Shown: piece by piece, positions 28,432 to 37,739 of the stretch
Layout: every line of letters starts with the position of its first letter
Position numbering within the stretch: the stretch's first letter is position 1
DNA from: a bacterium
Lineage (GTDB): Bacteria > SAR324 > XYD2-FULL-50-16
Length of the DNA: 64,000 bases
Direction: 5' to 3'
NCBI GenBank assembly: GCA_018829445.1
Contig: JAHJTV010000035.1
Span: forward strand, 1-64,000
The notes under the pieces: generated by a model
The model's input: only the letters and a program-made list of their open reading frames with translations
Databases searched by the model: none
Told to the model about the DNA's origin: nothing
Translations under genes and position numbers: made by a program

Positions 28432-28986
28432 GGGCACCCCAAGTCATACAAAAGATTAAGTTTTTATTACCCTATCAGTCATTTTCTGCCTACTTTTGGC
28501 AGAGAATACTTTAAAGGCATTAGCCCAGTTTATCTGGGTTAGGATGGGAGCAGAATCAAACCGATTGCCAGATAAAAGGTTGATTCTGTGAAACAAGGAT
28601 CAAATAATTGTTTACCGTAAAAAGTGATTCTTAGCTTAAAAAGCAGTCATAGAGTCATACATTCCAGTTCCATATGACTCATCTTATTTTGCTGTCATTA
28701 TAACTCTTTGAGAAAAAAAGTATAATAATTTATTGATTATTTATATTTTACTACCTATTTTGCGGGATTTTTTGTATCCCCTATCCCAAGTTTTTAAGCT
28801 GTTAATCATCAGCGATTAGCAGTTAGCTTGTAAGGAACTAATAAATGCTGGAAATGATAAAAATACCCAAGTTTATGTTTTTATAGATATTGTGTATCCA
28901 TAACATTGACAGGAGCAAGGTGATGCAGGTTGCCTGGGAATATACGAATTCTTGGTTCCCAGGAGGTTTTATTATATCAGGAGACT
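28432..28986. other. 550-bp gap between the CBS pair and moaA, with hairpins
   Basis: No reading frame worth calling. It contains three hairpins in the part next to the CBS gene (28485-28588) and, near moaA, the inverted repeat CCTGGGAA (28933-28940) / TTCCCAGG (28956-28963). The latter lies just past the moaA stop and may end the moeA-moaA transcript. Confidence 0.45.
28485..28588 (-). ncRNA. cluster of three hairpins, possible structured leader of a CBS gene
   Basis: On the minus strand, upstream of the CBS gene at 28431, three stems follow each other. They are CAGAATCA-ACC/GG-TTTGATTCTG (28551-28588), TAACCCAG/CTGGGCTA (28521-28541) and TCTGCC/GGCAGA (28485-28503). The order and compactness are consistent with a structured 5' leader or a small RNA. 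I recognise no riboswitch class in it. Confidence 0.3.
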
Positions 28987-29952
28987 TCAGCCACCTACTT
29001 GCTTCATAACTGTACTGGAACCATTAAAAGCCAATTCTCTCTTGGTTAGGATTGCCTGATTTAAAATCGAAATTAATTCTGTTTTTGCCTCTGCTTCTTG
29101 AAGATTCAATAGGGAGAGTATGGAATAGTTTACTTCACTGCTCAAACAACCATGAATATTCCCCGTGGAAGTCAATCTAAGTCGATTACATCCTCGACAA
29201 AAAGGGATACTATCATTGGCGATTACTCCAAAGTATCCTTTTCCCTTGATTTTATAACGGAACGACGTTGAATCTGCAGCAGAAGCTACAGGTTCAAATA
29301 TATATTTTTGTCTGATTATGCTGAAGACTGTATCAATAGGAATCAGCTTCTTAAGATATTTCTCCCGGTCTGAAAGATGTCCCATTTGCATCAGTTCAAT
29401 ATATCTCAGCTCAAAACCTTTATCCAGGCAGTAGTCAAGTATTGGGATGATCTCATCTTCATTAAAATGTTTCACCGGAACCATATTTACTTTGACAAAC
29501 ACTTGATTCTCTTTGGCTTTTTCGATTCCGGTCATTGTTCGTTTTAAATCACCTCCCCTCGTATTCTTCAGGAATTTATCTGCATCCAGTGTATCAAGGC
29601 TGACGTTGATCCGTTTAACACCACAGGAGAGGATAAAGGAGAGATTCTCTTCCAGGAGTTGCCCATTTGTGGTGATGCTGACATCCTTAAACTGCATTTT
29701 GGATACTGCAGAGAGCACGTTATTAAACTTTGGACTGATTAAGGGTTCTCCTCCTGTCAACCTGATCTTTTCCAGATTCAGAATCTCCTTTAACCAGGTA
29801 ATCATCCTGATCAGCTCTTCCGAGGTCATTTCATAAGCAGGCTCTTTGATACAACGTTTTTCAGGCACGCAATAGGTGCAAGCCAGGTTGCATTCGCCTG
29901 TAAGACTGACCCGAAGAGAGTTAAAACTTCTGCCAGTCGAGTCGATTACCAT
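28987..29952 (-). CDS. moaA: GTP 3',8-cyclase, molybdenum cofactor biosynthesis MoaA
   Basis: A 321-residue radical SAM enzyme that starts molybdopterin synthesis by converting GTP to 3',8-cyclo-GTP. The N-terminal radical SAM cluster motif is CNLACTYC (about residues 17-24), followed by RLTGGEPL. The second [4Fe-4S] site is CRGCNRLRLTSTGNIHGC (about 249-266), and the protein ends in the functional Gly-Gly. A GGAGAG ribosome binding site precedes the ATG. The start overlaps the end of moeA by seven bases, so the pair forms an operon serving Mo/W enzymes encoded elsewhere. Confidence 0.96.
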   Translation of the reverse strand: MVIDSTGRSFNSLRVSLTGECNLACTYCVPEKRCIKEPAYEMTSEELIRMITWLKEILNLEKIRLTGGEPLISPKFNNVLSAVSKMQFKDVSITTNGQLLEENLSFILSCGVKRINVSLDTLDADKFLKNTRGGDLKRTMTGIEKAKENQVFVKVNMVPVKHFNEDEIIPILDYCLDKGFELRYIELMQMGHLSDREKYLKKLIPIDTVFSIIRQKYIFEPVASAADSTSFRYKIKGKGYFGVIANDSIPFCRGCNRLRLTSTGNIHGCLSSEVNYSILSLLNLQEAEAKTELISILNQAILTKRELAFNGSSTVMKQVGG

Positions 29953-31154
29953 ATTTCTCTCCAGGGAAGAAAATCAACCATTTCACCCCGGTTCATCAAG
30001 TCAATTTCAGCGGGGAAAATAAACAAACCATGACTTTTTTCAAAGTTGGAATAATCACCGCTTCCCCTGATTAAGACTGGTTCAATTGCAGACCACCCGT
30101 CTTTTATCACCAGTTTTCCAGGCATATAGTGTTCCCGATTTGCTTTTGAAATGGAATCTTCGGCCAATGGGAGTTTCAAGAACTTGTGTCTTGGGGATTT
30201 ACTACCGGATAGTTTTTTAATCAACGGTTCCACAAAAATGCGAAAACAGGTCTGTACGGACACCGGATTGCCTGGAAGACCAAAAACATATGTGGTTTCT
30301 GTTTTTCCAAACCAGACCGGTTTACCCGGTTTTACTTTGATGCGGTGAAAGATATTTTTAACCCCGTTTGATTCCAGTAATTTGGGGACATGGTCGAATT
30401 CTCCCATGGAAACCCCACCGGAAAGAATCAGAATATCCGCATCCAAACCATCATGAATCATTGATCCCAATAGAGAAAGATCATCCTCCCCTATACCCAA
30501 AAAAGTAGCTTCAATATTCTGCAGTTGACTCATGACGCGCAAGGTAAAAGAATTACAGTCTCTGATCTGGTGTGGCAGAGGGGTTTCACTTGGTGGGATG
30601 ATCTCGGTTCCTGTGGATATGATCTTAATCTTGGGTTTGCGATAAACTGGAACCTCATGGATACCAACAGAAGCACATATGGCGATACCGGCGGTTGTCA
30701 ATGGAGATCCGGCTTCGATTAAAACCTTGCCCTCCTCTGCATCTTCTCCCATGGGTGCTATATTTAAACCGGGTTTGGCTTTTTTAGCAACCAGATGAAC
30801 CATATCACCATTGATGGTTGCATCTTCTATCTTAATAACTGCATCTGCTCCTTCCGGGCATGGGGCGCCGGTCATGATCTGGGCAGCCTGTCCGGGATAG
30901 ATAATCAGCCCGGATTTTACACCGGTCTGTATTCGACCCGCAATCTGCAAATCAACGGCAGTTTTGTTTTTGAAATCTGATGAATTGATAGCGAAACCAT
31001 CCATGGCGACCCTGTTGAAGGGAGGGATGGGTCGATCTGCTTTGATATCATTGATCAGAGTGTACGAGAGGGCGTCTTCTATGGGGACGACTGTTTTTTC
31101 TAAAGTTGTTGCACTTCCCAGAATTTTGTCCAAAGCTTCACTTACACTTATCAT
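29946..31154 (-). CDS. moeA: molybdopterin molybdenumtransferase MoeA
   Basis: A 402-residue MoeA, which inserts molybdate into adenylated molybdopterin. Family blocks include RPIPPFNRVAMDGFA, IMTGAPCPEGADAVI, ILSGGVSMGEFD and FGLPGNPVSV. The start at 31154 was chosen because AAGGAG sits directly before this ATG; the frame extends 14 codons further without a ribosome binding site. It is the first gene of the moeA-moaA operon. The presence of only these two genes implies that moaC, moaE, mog and the rest are elsewhere. Confidence 0.95.
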   Translation of the reverse strand: MISVSEALDKILGSATTLEKTVVPIEDALSYTLINDIKADRPIPPFNRVAMDGFAINSSDFKNKTAVDLQIAGRIQTGVKSGLIIYPGQAAQIMTGAPCPEGADAVIKIEDATINGDMVHLVAKKAKPGLNIAPMGEDAEEGKVLIEAGSPLTTAGIAICASVGIHEVPVYRKPKIKIISTGTEIIPPSETPLPHQIRDCNSFTLRVMSQLQNIEATFLGIGEDDLSLLGSMIHDGLDADILILSGGVSMGEFDHVPKLLESNGVKNIFHRIKVKPGKPVWFGKTETTYVFGLPGNPVSVQTCFRIFVEPLIKKLSGSKSPRHKFLKLPLAEDSISKANREHYMPGKLVIKDGWSAIEPVLIRGSGDYSNFEKSHGLFIFPAEIDLMNRGEMVDFLPWREIW

Positions 31155-31563
31155 TATTCTCCTTTTCAAGTATCGGAAGGCATTTTCGTTTCCCAAAAAG
31201 CCCTATCGTCCAGATTCCTTAAATCCTGTTTGGATTGGGCGATGATTCCTGCAACAGCTTTTTAAAAGCAAATACAAGGATGATGATCATTTTTTCAAAT
31301 GTACAAGACCGTTAGGAATGATGGATCGGAGTTCAAGAAATACCGTGATTCTATAAATTATCAAAGTGATGATAAAAAGACAACACGGTTTTGCTCAGTT
31401 AGATAACTGAAATTATGTCAAATATGATACAGCAGATTGAAAACTAAGTGAAACAAGGGTTGTATTTTGGCAGGAAATGGTTTTTTAAATTTATCGAGGA
31501 TGTTCAACTTTTGAAGATATAGGGCAAAGCTGGAGATAAAGAACGGGGCATTTGCCCCGTTCT
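31155..31563. other. 410-bp gap between moeA and the hydrogenase operon
   Basis: No gene. Its right end contains the terminator hairpin of the hydrogenase operon; the left end carries the moeA ribosome binding site and, presumably, promoter. Confidence 0.4.
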
Positions 31564-31568
31564 TTATC
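31535..31568 (-). terminator. terminator of the hydrogenase operon
   Basis: GATAAAGAACGGGGCA and TGCCCCGTTCTTTATC form a perfect 16-bp stem with a two-base loop, overlapping the stop codon of the maturation protease. The second arm ends in a T-rich TTCTTTATC on the minus strand. Very probably the operon's terminator. Confidence 0.75.
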
Positions 31569-32088
31569 TAAGCCACCAATAGTCGGGTTCCAATGGAGGG
31601 GTTCGTTTTTCGGGAACAAGCCCTTTCTGTTTTAATAAAACAAGTAGTTTTTCAACCACCGTGTTAACAGCAGCATCAACTTCCGGTGCCATCTCAAACC
31701 CGTCGTTTGTATTGGCGGGTATGACTCCTATCAAATCGATCTGTTTTGGTTCCGTCCCTTCCATTTTCATCAATTGGATAAGATCCAAAAAACCAACCTG
31801 GTGAGGTGACATTTTAATGATTCCGGGCCTATTGATAAAATCTTCACCGCATAAAACCCTGACTTCTCCCACGGGACCTTTTACATCCAAAGCATCAATG
31901 ATGATAATCCAATCCTTGTTGACGATGGTTCTATCCAGTTGCGCTCCAACTGTCCCGCCATCGACAAGTTCAATCTCCTCGGGAAACTGGAATTGAGATT
32001 CAAGATACTTGAGTATCTTGATCCCAATTCCATCATCTGAATGAAGAATGTTGCCTACTCCCAGAATTACACCTTTGCTATCAGACAT
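31564..32088 (-). CDS. hybD: [NiFe] hydrogenase maturation protease (HyaD/HybD family)
   Basis: A 174-residue endopeptidase that removes the C-terminal tail of the hydrogenase large subunit after nickel insertion. It has the family's N-terminal GVGNILHSDDGIG (about residues 11-23), with the nickel-sensing Asp/Glu/His positions nearby, and LVDGGTVG (about 41-48). The start overlaps the large-subunit gene by eight bases. It is the last gene of the hyb operon and presumably acts on the large subunit's C-terminus after DPCLACAIH. Confidence 0.93.
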   Translation of the reverse strand: MSDSKGVILGVGNILHSDDGIGIKILKYLESQFQFPEEIELVDGGTVGAQLDRTIVNKDWIIIIDALDVKGPVGEVRVLCGEDFINRPGIIKMSPHQVGFLDLIQLMKMEGTEPKQIDLIGVIPANTNDGFEMAPEVDAAVNTVVEKLLVLLKQKGLVPEKRTPPLEPDYWWLR

Positions 32089-33784
32089 CTACTTCAACTA
32101 CCCCCAGTTTATTTCCTTGTGGGTCAAATGAATGAATAGCACAGGCAAGACAAGGATCAAAGCTGTGAATAGTTCTCAAAGCTTCCAGAGGTCGTGCCGG
32201 ATCAGCTATTGGATTACCAATCAAGCTGGCTTCATAGGGGCCTTTGTTACCTGCTGCATCTCTTGGGCCTGCATTCCAGGTTGAAGGAACTACACATTGA
32301 TAATTTTTAATTTTACCGTTTTCAATCACAACCCAGTGAGAAAGAGCACCCCTGGGAGCCTCATGGAAACCGAATCCCTGGATCTCACCTTTCGGAAAGA
32401 CAGGTTTATTGAAGTATTCCATGTCACCTTTACCAAGGTTGTTGACCAGAATATTCCAATGGTTTAATGCCATATCGTTAATGACGGCACAGCGGATGGC
32501 CCTGGCTGCAATTCTGCCCAGGGTTGAATGCAATGCACCTAGACCGATCTGCTTGCCACTAACAGCTTTAATAGCATCCACGGTTGCCCCAACATACTTC
32601 TTGGTTCTTTCATCACCAAGCGCATAACTGGTTAACACTTGTGCCAGAGGACCTACCTGGGCAGGTTGATCCTGGAATCTCGGAGCTTTGACAAAGGAAT
32701 ACTTGCCATCCCGATCAAAACTGGTGTACTTGGGTTCCGTTGTTTCTTCATAAGGATGTTTGGACCAGTCGCCGTCATACCATGATCTTGCGATACTCTC
32801 CTTGACGTTATCCTCAAAGAAGGAATCGTTAAAGGAGTTAATCGCCTTTGCTTTTGCCAGGTTTCCTCCCATCACCACACCACCTTTAGCATCAAACTTG
32901 GTGCCTTTTGAATCCAATGGAAATTCAGGAACTGCCAGGTAGTTCGTAACACCTGATCCATAACCGGCCCAGTCCAGGTAAAAGGAACCGACAGCGGCGA
33001 CATCAATTAAGTATACCTGGTTAACAAAATCACGAACTTCGTCAAAGAAATTTTTAACTTTCAGCAGTCTGGTCATATTGAGACCGGTTTCATCATCCAG
33101 GTTGATGGCATTCGCGACACCACCAACTGCCAGATTTTGAATATGAGGTGTTTTTCCACCCAGCAAACCGACACAGTCATTTATTTTCCTTTGGAATTCC
33201 AAGGCCTGCAGGTAATGAGCTACAGCGATCAGGTTGACTTCCGGTGGCAATTTCATGGCTGGATGTCCCCAATACCCATTGGAGAAAATCCCCAACTGAC
33301 CACTGGCAACGACCGCTTTTACTTTATCCTGAACAGCTTTTAACTCATGGACTGTGTTTCGGTTCCATGACGAAAATTTCTGAATCAGCTGTGCGGCAGC
33401 TTTAGGGTCGGCTTTGGTTGCTGAAACCACATCTACCCAATCAAGGGCCACCAGATGATAAAAGTGAACGATATGATCATGCATCGCATGGGCTGACATG
33501 ATCATGTTGCGGATCATTTGCGCGTTTAATGGAATCTCAAGATTCAAGGCATTTTCAACTGCTCTGACAGAAGCAATGGCATGAACTGTTGTGCACACGC
33601 CGCAAAACCTCTGTGTGAATACCCAAGCTTCTCTTGGATCTCGGCCTTGCAGAATGATCTCAATTCCTCGAAACATGGTTCCGGAAGACCAGGCATTGGT
33701 TACCTTGCCGTTTTCCACTTCTATGTCGATTTTAAGGTGACCCTCAATACGTGTAATAGGATCGATAGTAACTATTTTCCCCAT
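32081..33784 (-). CDS. hybC: [NiFe] hydrogenase large subunit, Hyb/Hyn type
   Basis: The 567-residue catalytic subunit of a group 1 uptake [NiFe] hydrogenase. The L1 motif RFCGVCTTVHA (about residues 58-68) and the C-terminal L2 motif DPCLACAIH provide the four Ni-Fe cysteines. The residues after that His are cleaved on maturation. No Sec codon is present; the L2 position is an ordinary Cys. It is exported folded together with the Tat-targeted small subunit and oxidises H2 in the periplasm. Gene order is hybO-hybA-hybB-hybC-hybD. Confidence 0.96.
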   Translation of the reverse strand: MGKIVTIDPITRIEGHLKIDIEVENGKVTNAWSSGTMFRGIEIILQGRDPREAWVFTQRFCGVCTTVHAIASVRAVENALNLEIPLNAQMIRNMIMSAHAMHDHIVHFYHLVALDWVDVVSATKADPKAAAQLIQKFSSWNRNTVHELKAVQDKVKAVVASGQLGIFSNGYWGHPAMKLPPEVNLIAVAHYLQALEFQRKINDCVGLLGGKTPHIQNLAVGGVANAINLDDETGLNMTRLLKVKNFFDEVRDFVNQVYLIDVAAVGSFYLDWAGYGSGVTNYLAVPEFPLDSKGTKFDAKGGVVMGGNLAKAKAINSFNDSFFEDNVKESIARSWYDGDWSKHPYEETTEPKYTSFDRDGKYSFVKAPRFQDQPAQVGPLAQVLTSYALGDERTKKYVGATVDAIKAVSGKQIGLGALHSTLGRIAARAIRCAVINDMALNHWNILVNNLGKGDMEYFNKPVFPKGEIQGFGFHEAPRGALSHWVVIENGKIKNYQCVVPSTWNAGPRDAAGNKGPYEASLIGNPIADPARPLEALRTIHSFDPCLACAIHSFDPQGNKLGVVEVDV

Positions 33785-33798
33785 AATTTTTTCTCCTT

Positions 33799-34944
33799 CT
33801 ACTCTTGGGTAATGATCGGAAAGATTTTTACAAATGTGATGAAAATTGCAATTTGAAGAGCAAGCATGCCTACCGAAATAAAAATCTCAGGAACCGTTGG
33901 AAAATAGGTCACTCCGGGTGCACCTTCGAAACCAATGATATAGGTGTTTATTCGATACAATAAACCCCCGGTTAGCATTAATACTGCTCCTGTAAATAGA
34001 CTTCTGGCATTTGTCTTTCTGATCATTATCATACCAATGACGACCAGGATCATTTCCGCCCAGAAGAAAAAGAATTCAAATCCAACACTGAAGAGTAATC
34101 CTACTCCCCCATTGCGGATAACTTCTACAAATCGAAATACAACCCAGAAAATTGCGACATAAACACCGATCTTCATCAAGACCTTAAGTACTTCCAGGTA
34201 TTCCTTCTTCTTAAGACTCTTGGGATGGTAGAGTATGTCAATGATAACAACGATACATGCTCCCATAAAAATAGAGGAAACAACATATAGGAATGAAATC
34301 CAGGGGGTCTGCCATAATGGACTTATTTTTTGCCCCATTAAGAAAGCCAGTGCTCCCAGACCGGATTGATGCATGGTTGGCAGTACAACTCCAAAAGCAA
34401 CCGTTAGAAACAACACCTTATTGAGGAAAGAGTGAAGCCCTGCAGCAAAACCATCCGAAGATCCTTCCGGCATAAATTTTTCCAAAAATCCGGGTAGAAA
34501 TTCAATTCCCAAAATGAGTATGTAAGCGGTAATACAGACACCTACCTCAAACAATGCAGAATTGAATTGCATGTATTTTGGGATAAAGAAATTCAACAGA
34601 TTCACATAACGCCCGGTGTCATACACCAGGGATGTGGCTGCGAAGGAGTATCCCAGCAGTGAAAACAGTACTGCCTGTCTAACAAATCGATGGTATTGCC
34701 CCTTGTTAATGATATAAACAAGCAGGGCCAGAACATAACCACCATTAACTAACGCAGCTCCTACCAATACGCCGATTACCTTCCAGATGCCCCAGGACTG
34801 GTTATCAGTAAGATTGGATACGGGTCCGATTCCATTGATATACCTGACGACTAAAAAATAGGCGCAGATAAGGAAGAGTCCCAGCAGAAAGTATACAGGA
34901 GCAGTGAAGATCTTTCCGCCTAATGCTTTTTCATGATCCATCAT
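33799..34944 (-). CDS. hybB: NrfD/HybB-type integral membrane subunit of the hydrogenase
   Basis: A 381-residue protein with about ten predicted membrane helices, the HybB/NrfD family layout. It takes electrons from the Fe-S subunit HybA and reduces menaquinone in the membrane. Recognisable segments are DNQSWGIWK and SYSFAATSLVYDTGR, followed by helices up to the C-terminus. The start overlaps the hybA stop by four bases (ATGA). This subunit and HybA distinguish the complex from cytochrome b-linked hydrogenases. Confidence 0.94.
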   Translation of the reverse strand: MMDHEKALGGKIFTAPVYFLLGLFLICAYFLVVRYINGIGPVSNLTDNQSWGIWKVIGVLVGAALVNGGYVLALLVYIINKGQYHRFVRQAVLFSLLGYSFAATSLVYDTGRYVNLLNFFIPKYMQFNSALFEVGVCITAYILILGIEFLPGFLEKFMPEGSSDGFAAGLHSFLNKVLFLTVAFGVVLPTMHQSGLGALAFLMGQKISPLWQTPWISFLYVVSSIFMGACIVVIIDILYHPKSLKKKEYLEVLKVLMKIGVYVAIFWVVFRFVEVIRNGGVGLLFSVGFEFFFFWAEMILVVIGMIMIRKTNARSLFTGAVLMLTGGLLYRINTYIIGFEGAPGVTYFPTVPEIFISVGMLALQIAIFITFVKIFPIITQE

Positions 34945-35816
34945 TCCTCCTTATGTCCAGAACGGTTTTTGTAAGCTATACCTGCCAAAATTACATACAC
35001 GACACCCGGGAGTGCGAGATACTTATACAACGTATGTTGTATTCCTTCTTGCACAGCTGCTTGTGAGTATTCCGGAAGTTTTGGAAGCCCCAGTTTTTCA
35101 AAGGGTACTTTTGACAGGTACAGAACTGATGTTCCACCACCATCCTTCTCACCATAGACGTGATTCAGATAAAGACTCGGCGATTTTTGAATCCTGCTTT
35201 TGGCATCTGCCAGCAGATCCTTAACTTTACCAAAAACAACGGCTCCGGCAGGACATGCTTCCGTACAAGCGGGCTGTCCATTCGTTACCAGATTCGTTGT
35301 ACGGCAAAGTTCGCATTTCTTAATTTCGCCATACCAGTCATTAAATTCAAACTTTGGAATGTTATAAGGACAGTTCATCTGACAATAACGACACCCACAG
35401 CAGGCATCTTTATCATAGCTTACAATTCCGTTTGCTTCCTTATTTAAAGCACTGGTAGGACATCCTGAAACACAATTCGGATCAACGCAGTGCATACACT
35501 GCCTCTTCACATATGATGTTCCTTCCGGGCCTTTATACATCTTTATGATGTTAAAGGTGTTAATGGAAAGATCCCTGGGTGCATCAAATGTTCCCGTCGG
35601 ATCAATTTCAGGTGCAAGTTTATTTGCGGATTTACAGGCAACCTCGCAGGATTTACAACCGATACATTTAGTAGCATCATAAAGCATCCCTATGTGTTCT
35701 TCCTGTACCGCCCTCGCCTCCCTGGCCTCTGCTGTACCGGAAAGCAGCGGAGCAACGGTCAAACCCGCTCCGGTCCCGGCGAGGCCTTTTAGAAAGCTTC
35801 GTCGTTTAATTCTCAT
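34941..35816 (-). CDS. hybA: HybA-like Tat-exported ferredoxin subunit of the hydrogenase
   Basis: A 291-residue protein with an N-terminal Tat signal (KRRSFLKGLAGTGAG) and cysteine motifs for four [4Fe-4S] clusters, including CIGCKSCEVACK, CMHCVDPNCVSGCP and CCGCRYCQMNCP. A C-terminal hydrophobic helix (ALPGVVYVILAGIAY) anchors it in the membrane. It relays electrons from HybO to HybB on the periplasmic side. It starts two bases after hybO ends. Confidence 0.94.
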   Translation of the reverse strand: MRIKRRSFLKGLAGTGAGLTVAPLLSGTAEAREARAVQEEHIGMLYDATKCIGCKSCEVACKSANKLAPEIDPTGTFDAPRDLSINTFNIIKMYKGPEGTSYVKRQCMHCVDPNCVSGCPTSALNKEANGIVSYDKDACCGCRYCQMNCPYNIPKFEFNDWYGEIKKCELCRTTNLVTNGQPACTEACPAGAVVFGKVKDLLADAKSRIQKSPSLYLNHVYGEKDGGGTSVLYLSKVPFEKLGLPKLPEYSQAAVQEGIQHTLYKYLALPGVVYVILAGIAYKNRSGHKEE

Positions 35817-35818
35817 AT

Positions 35819-36907
35819 TTATTCCTCCTCTGCCGGCAGTTTTTTAGCTTTTGCAACAACAGCAGCGCCTACAGCTCCTACTGCGGCCCCTGCAACACCT
35901 GCAGCCCACATGCTTGCAGGTTTGTTGCCCGATTCGGTGATTTGCGCATAACTCTGCGGAGGATTAGGAGTCAGTACTTGAGAGAGATCATGCATTGGTA
36001 CTGTGTAGCCCACTTTTGATTCGATGCAGCCAAAGCATGGATGTCCGATATTGACCGGCCAGGTTTTTTCCCTGTTAAACCCAACTTCGGGGCAGTTTCC
36101 GAAAGTACTTGGACCCTTACAACCCAGTTTGTACAGGCAGTAACCCTTACGATGGCCTTCGTCGCCAAAATCTTCGGCAAATCTGCCTGAATCGAAATGA
36201 CCTCGACGTTCGCATTGATCATGAATCAATTTACCATATGCAAATACGGGTCTTCCTTCCTTGTCCAGCGTTGGTAGTTTTTTGAACAGGAGATAGTGAA
36301 CAACGGTTGAGAGGAAATTATAGGGACTTGGCGGACAACCCGGAATCGAGACAATTGCTTTGTCCTTGATAATATCACCTACTCCAACAGCACCTGTAGG
36401 ATTAGGTCCGGATGAAGGCAATCCGCCCCAGGCAGCACAAGAACCAATGGCAATAATGGCTGCGCAGCCGGCAGCAGTTTCTTTCAACATATCAATGGCA
36501 GTCTTACCACCGATTTGGCAATAGGCTCCGTTCTCTTTCATGGGAATCGAACCTTCAACAACTAGAACATAATTTCCGGCATATCGTTTCATTGCCGCAT
36601 GCAACTGCTCTTCAATCTGATGTCCCGCAGCAGCAAACAATGTTTCGTGATATTCCAGCGAGATGACATCCAGAATCACGGTGGCCAAATCAGGGCCTTC
36701 TGCTCTTAACAGAGACTCTGTACAGCCCGTGCATTCCTGGAAGTGCAGCCAGATCACGGCAGGCTTTTCTTTTGCCTGCATCGCATACGATATCTTTGGT
36801 ATAAAAACCGGGGAAAGTCCCAGTACAGTTGCTACTTTTGTTGAAAGCTTCAGGAAGTCTCGTCTGCCGACCTCTTTTTCAACAAATATGTTTTTACCTC
36901 GGATCAT
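35819..36907 (-). CDS. hybO: [NiFe] hydrogenase small subunit with Tat signal
   Basis: A 362-residue electron-transfer subunit. Its twin-arginine signal is GRRDFLKLSTKV (about residues 14-25). Mature cluster ligands are seen in QECTGCTES, GSCAAWGG, IPGCPPSP and the C-terminal HPCFGC region. A C-terminal hydrophobic helix (about 332-352) anchors it. It exports the large subunit in a piggy-back fashion. A GGGAGG ribosome binding site lies before the ATG, and it is the first gene of the operon. Confidence 0.96.
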   Translation of the reverse strand: MIRGKNIFVEKEVGRRDFLKLSTKVATVLGLSPVFIPKISYAMQAKEKPAVIWLHFQECTGCTESLLRAEGPDLATVILDVISLEYHETLFAAAGHQIEEQLHAAMKRYAGNYVLVVEGSIPMKENGAYCQIGGKTAIDMLKETAAGCAAIIAIGSCAAWGGLPSSGPNPTGAVGVGDIIKDKAIVSIPGCPPSPYNFLSTVVHYLLFKKLPTLDKEGRPVFAYGKLIHDQCERRGHFDSGRFAEDFGDEGHRKGYCLYKLGCKGPSTFGNCPEVGFNREKTWPVNIGHPCFGCIESKVGYTVPMHDLSQVLTPNPPQSYAQITESGNKPASMWAAGVAGAAVGAVGAAVVAKAKKLPAEEE

Positions 36908-37462
36908 AAGTATCTCCCTCCCAAAAATTTGGAAACAAACAATGAGGTGCTATTTCAGCAGCCTCATAAACAAAGATATTAATACAATAAGCAAAATTGA
37001 CTTAGGGTTAGTGGAGAGATCTTACATGATTAGAGCCTTTTGTAAAGTCAAAATTTAAACTTTTAGGATAGTCAATAATTATACTCAAAGTGGGGTTGGT
37101 GTGATTTTTGTTAATATATTGAAATAATAGTGTTAAGAAGTCATCCAGAGTAACACAAATTTTAAAAATATGCCACGGCTTATTGTGGTCTGTGAATATT
37201 CATCTTCCATGATAAAACAGGAGAAGTATTTTGATTTTTCAGTATTTATAGTAAAAAGTTGTTTTTTAGCGGTTATACTGTAATTGTGATAGGTTTACAG
37301 CAATGATAAGGTTCTATTATCAAGGTCAAAGAGAGTTTACTTCACTTTTGTCTTGAAATACTGTGTTTTAGGAGTTAAGGTCTGTAACGTTTTATCGTTA
37401 CCATTCTTGTGATTAGAGAGTTTCCGGACCCTTTAATCAGGAATCATTATTTTGGGGGAAAT
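36908..37462. promoter_or_regulatory. divergent regulatory region between hyb and hyp operons
   Basis: About 555 AT-rich bases separate the divergent hybO and hypC genes and must contain both promoters. An inverted repeat GTAACG (37384-37389) / CGTTAC (37396-37401) with a 6-base spacer lies about 60 bases before hypC. It could be an operator. No sigma54 or other consensus promoter fits well. Confidence 0.45.
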
Positions 37463-37711
37463 ATGTGTCTTGCAGTTCCCGGTAAGATTGAAGAGATAAA
37501 TGCCAGCGGACCCATGACCATGGCAAAAGTTAACTTTAACGGCATATTCAAAGAGATTTGCATCGAATGGATATCAGACGCCAAGGTTGGAGATTATGTG
37601 ATTGTTCATGCAGGGTTTGCTATCAGTATTCTTGATAAAGAGGAAGCTCTGGAAAATCTGAGATTGATTAAGGAAGTCGCCCAGGGACCGGATGCTTATC
37701 TCAAATGGTGA
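37463..37711 (+). CDS. hypC: hydrogenase maturation chaperone HypC
   Basis: An 82-residue HypC beginning MCLAVPGKI, whose N-terminal Cys2 (after Met removal) carries the Fe(CN)2CO group together with HypD and delivers it to the large subunit. A GGGGGAA ribosome binding site lies just before the ATG at 37463; longer in-frame starts are wrong because the Cys must be N-terminal. It heads the hypCEABFD operon. Confidence 0.95.
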   Translation: MCLAVPGKIEEINASGPMTMAKVNFNGIFKEICIEWISDAKVGDYVIVHAGFAISILDKEEALENLRLIKEVAQGPDAYLKW

Positions 37712-37739
37712 TCGGATTGAGGGCTTGATTAAGGATACT

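Noticed and set aside
32081..33784. selenocysteine in the hydrogenase large subunit
   Set aside because: The L2 motif is DPCLACAIH with ordinary Cys codons, and the frame has no internal TGA.
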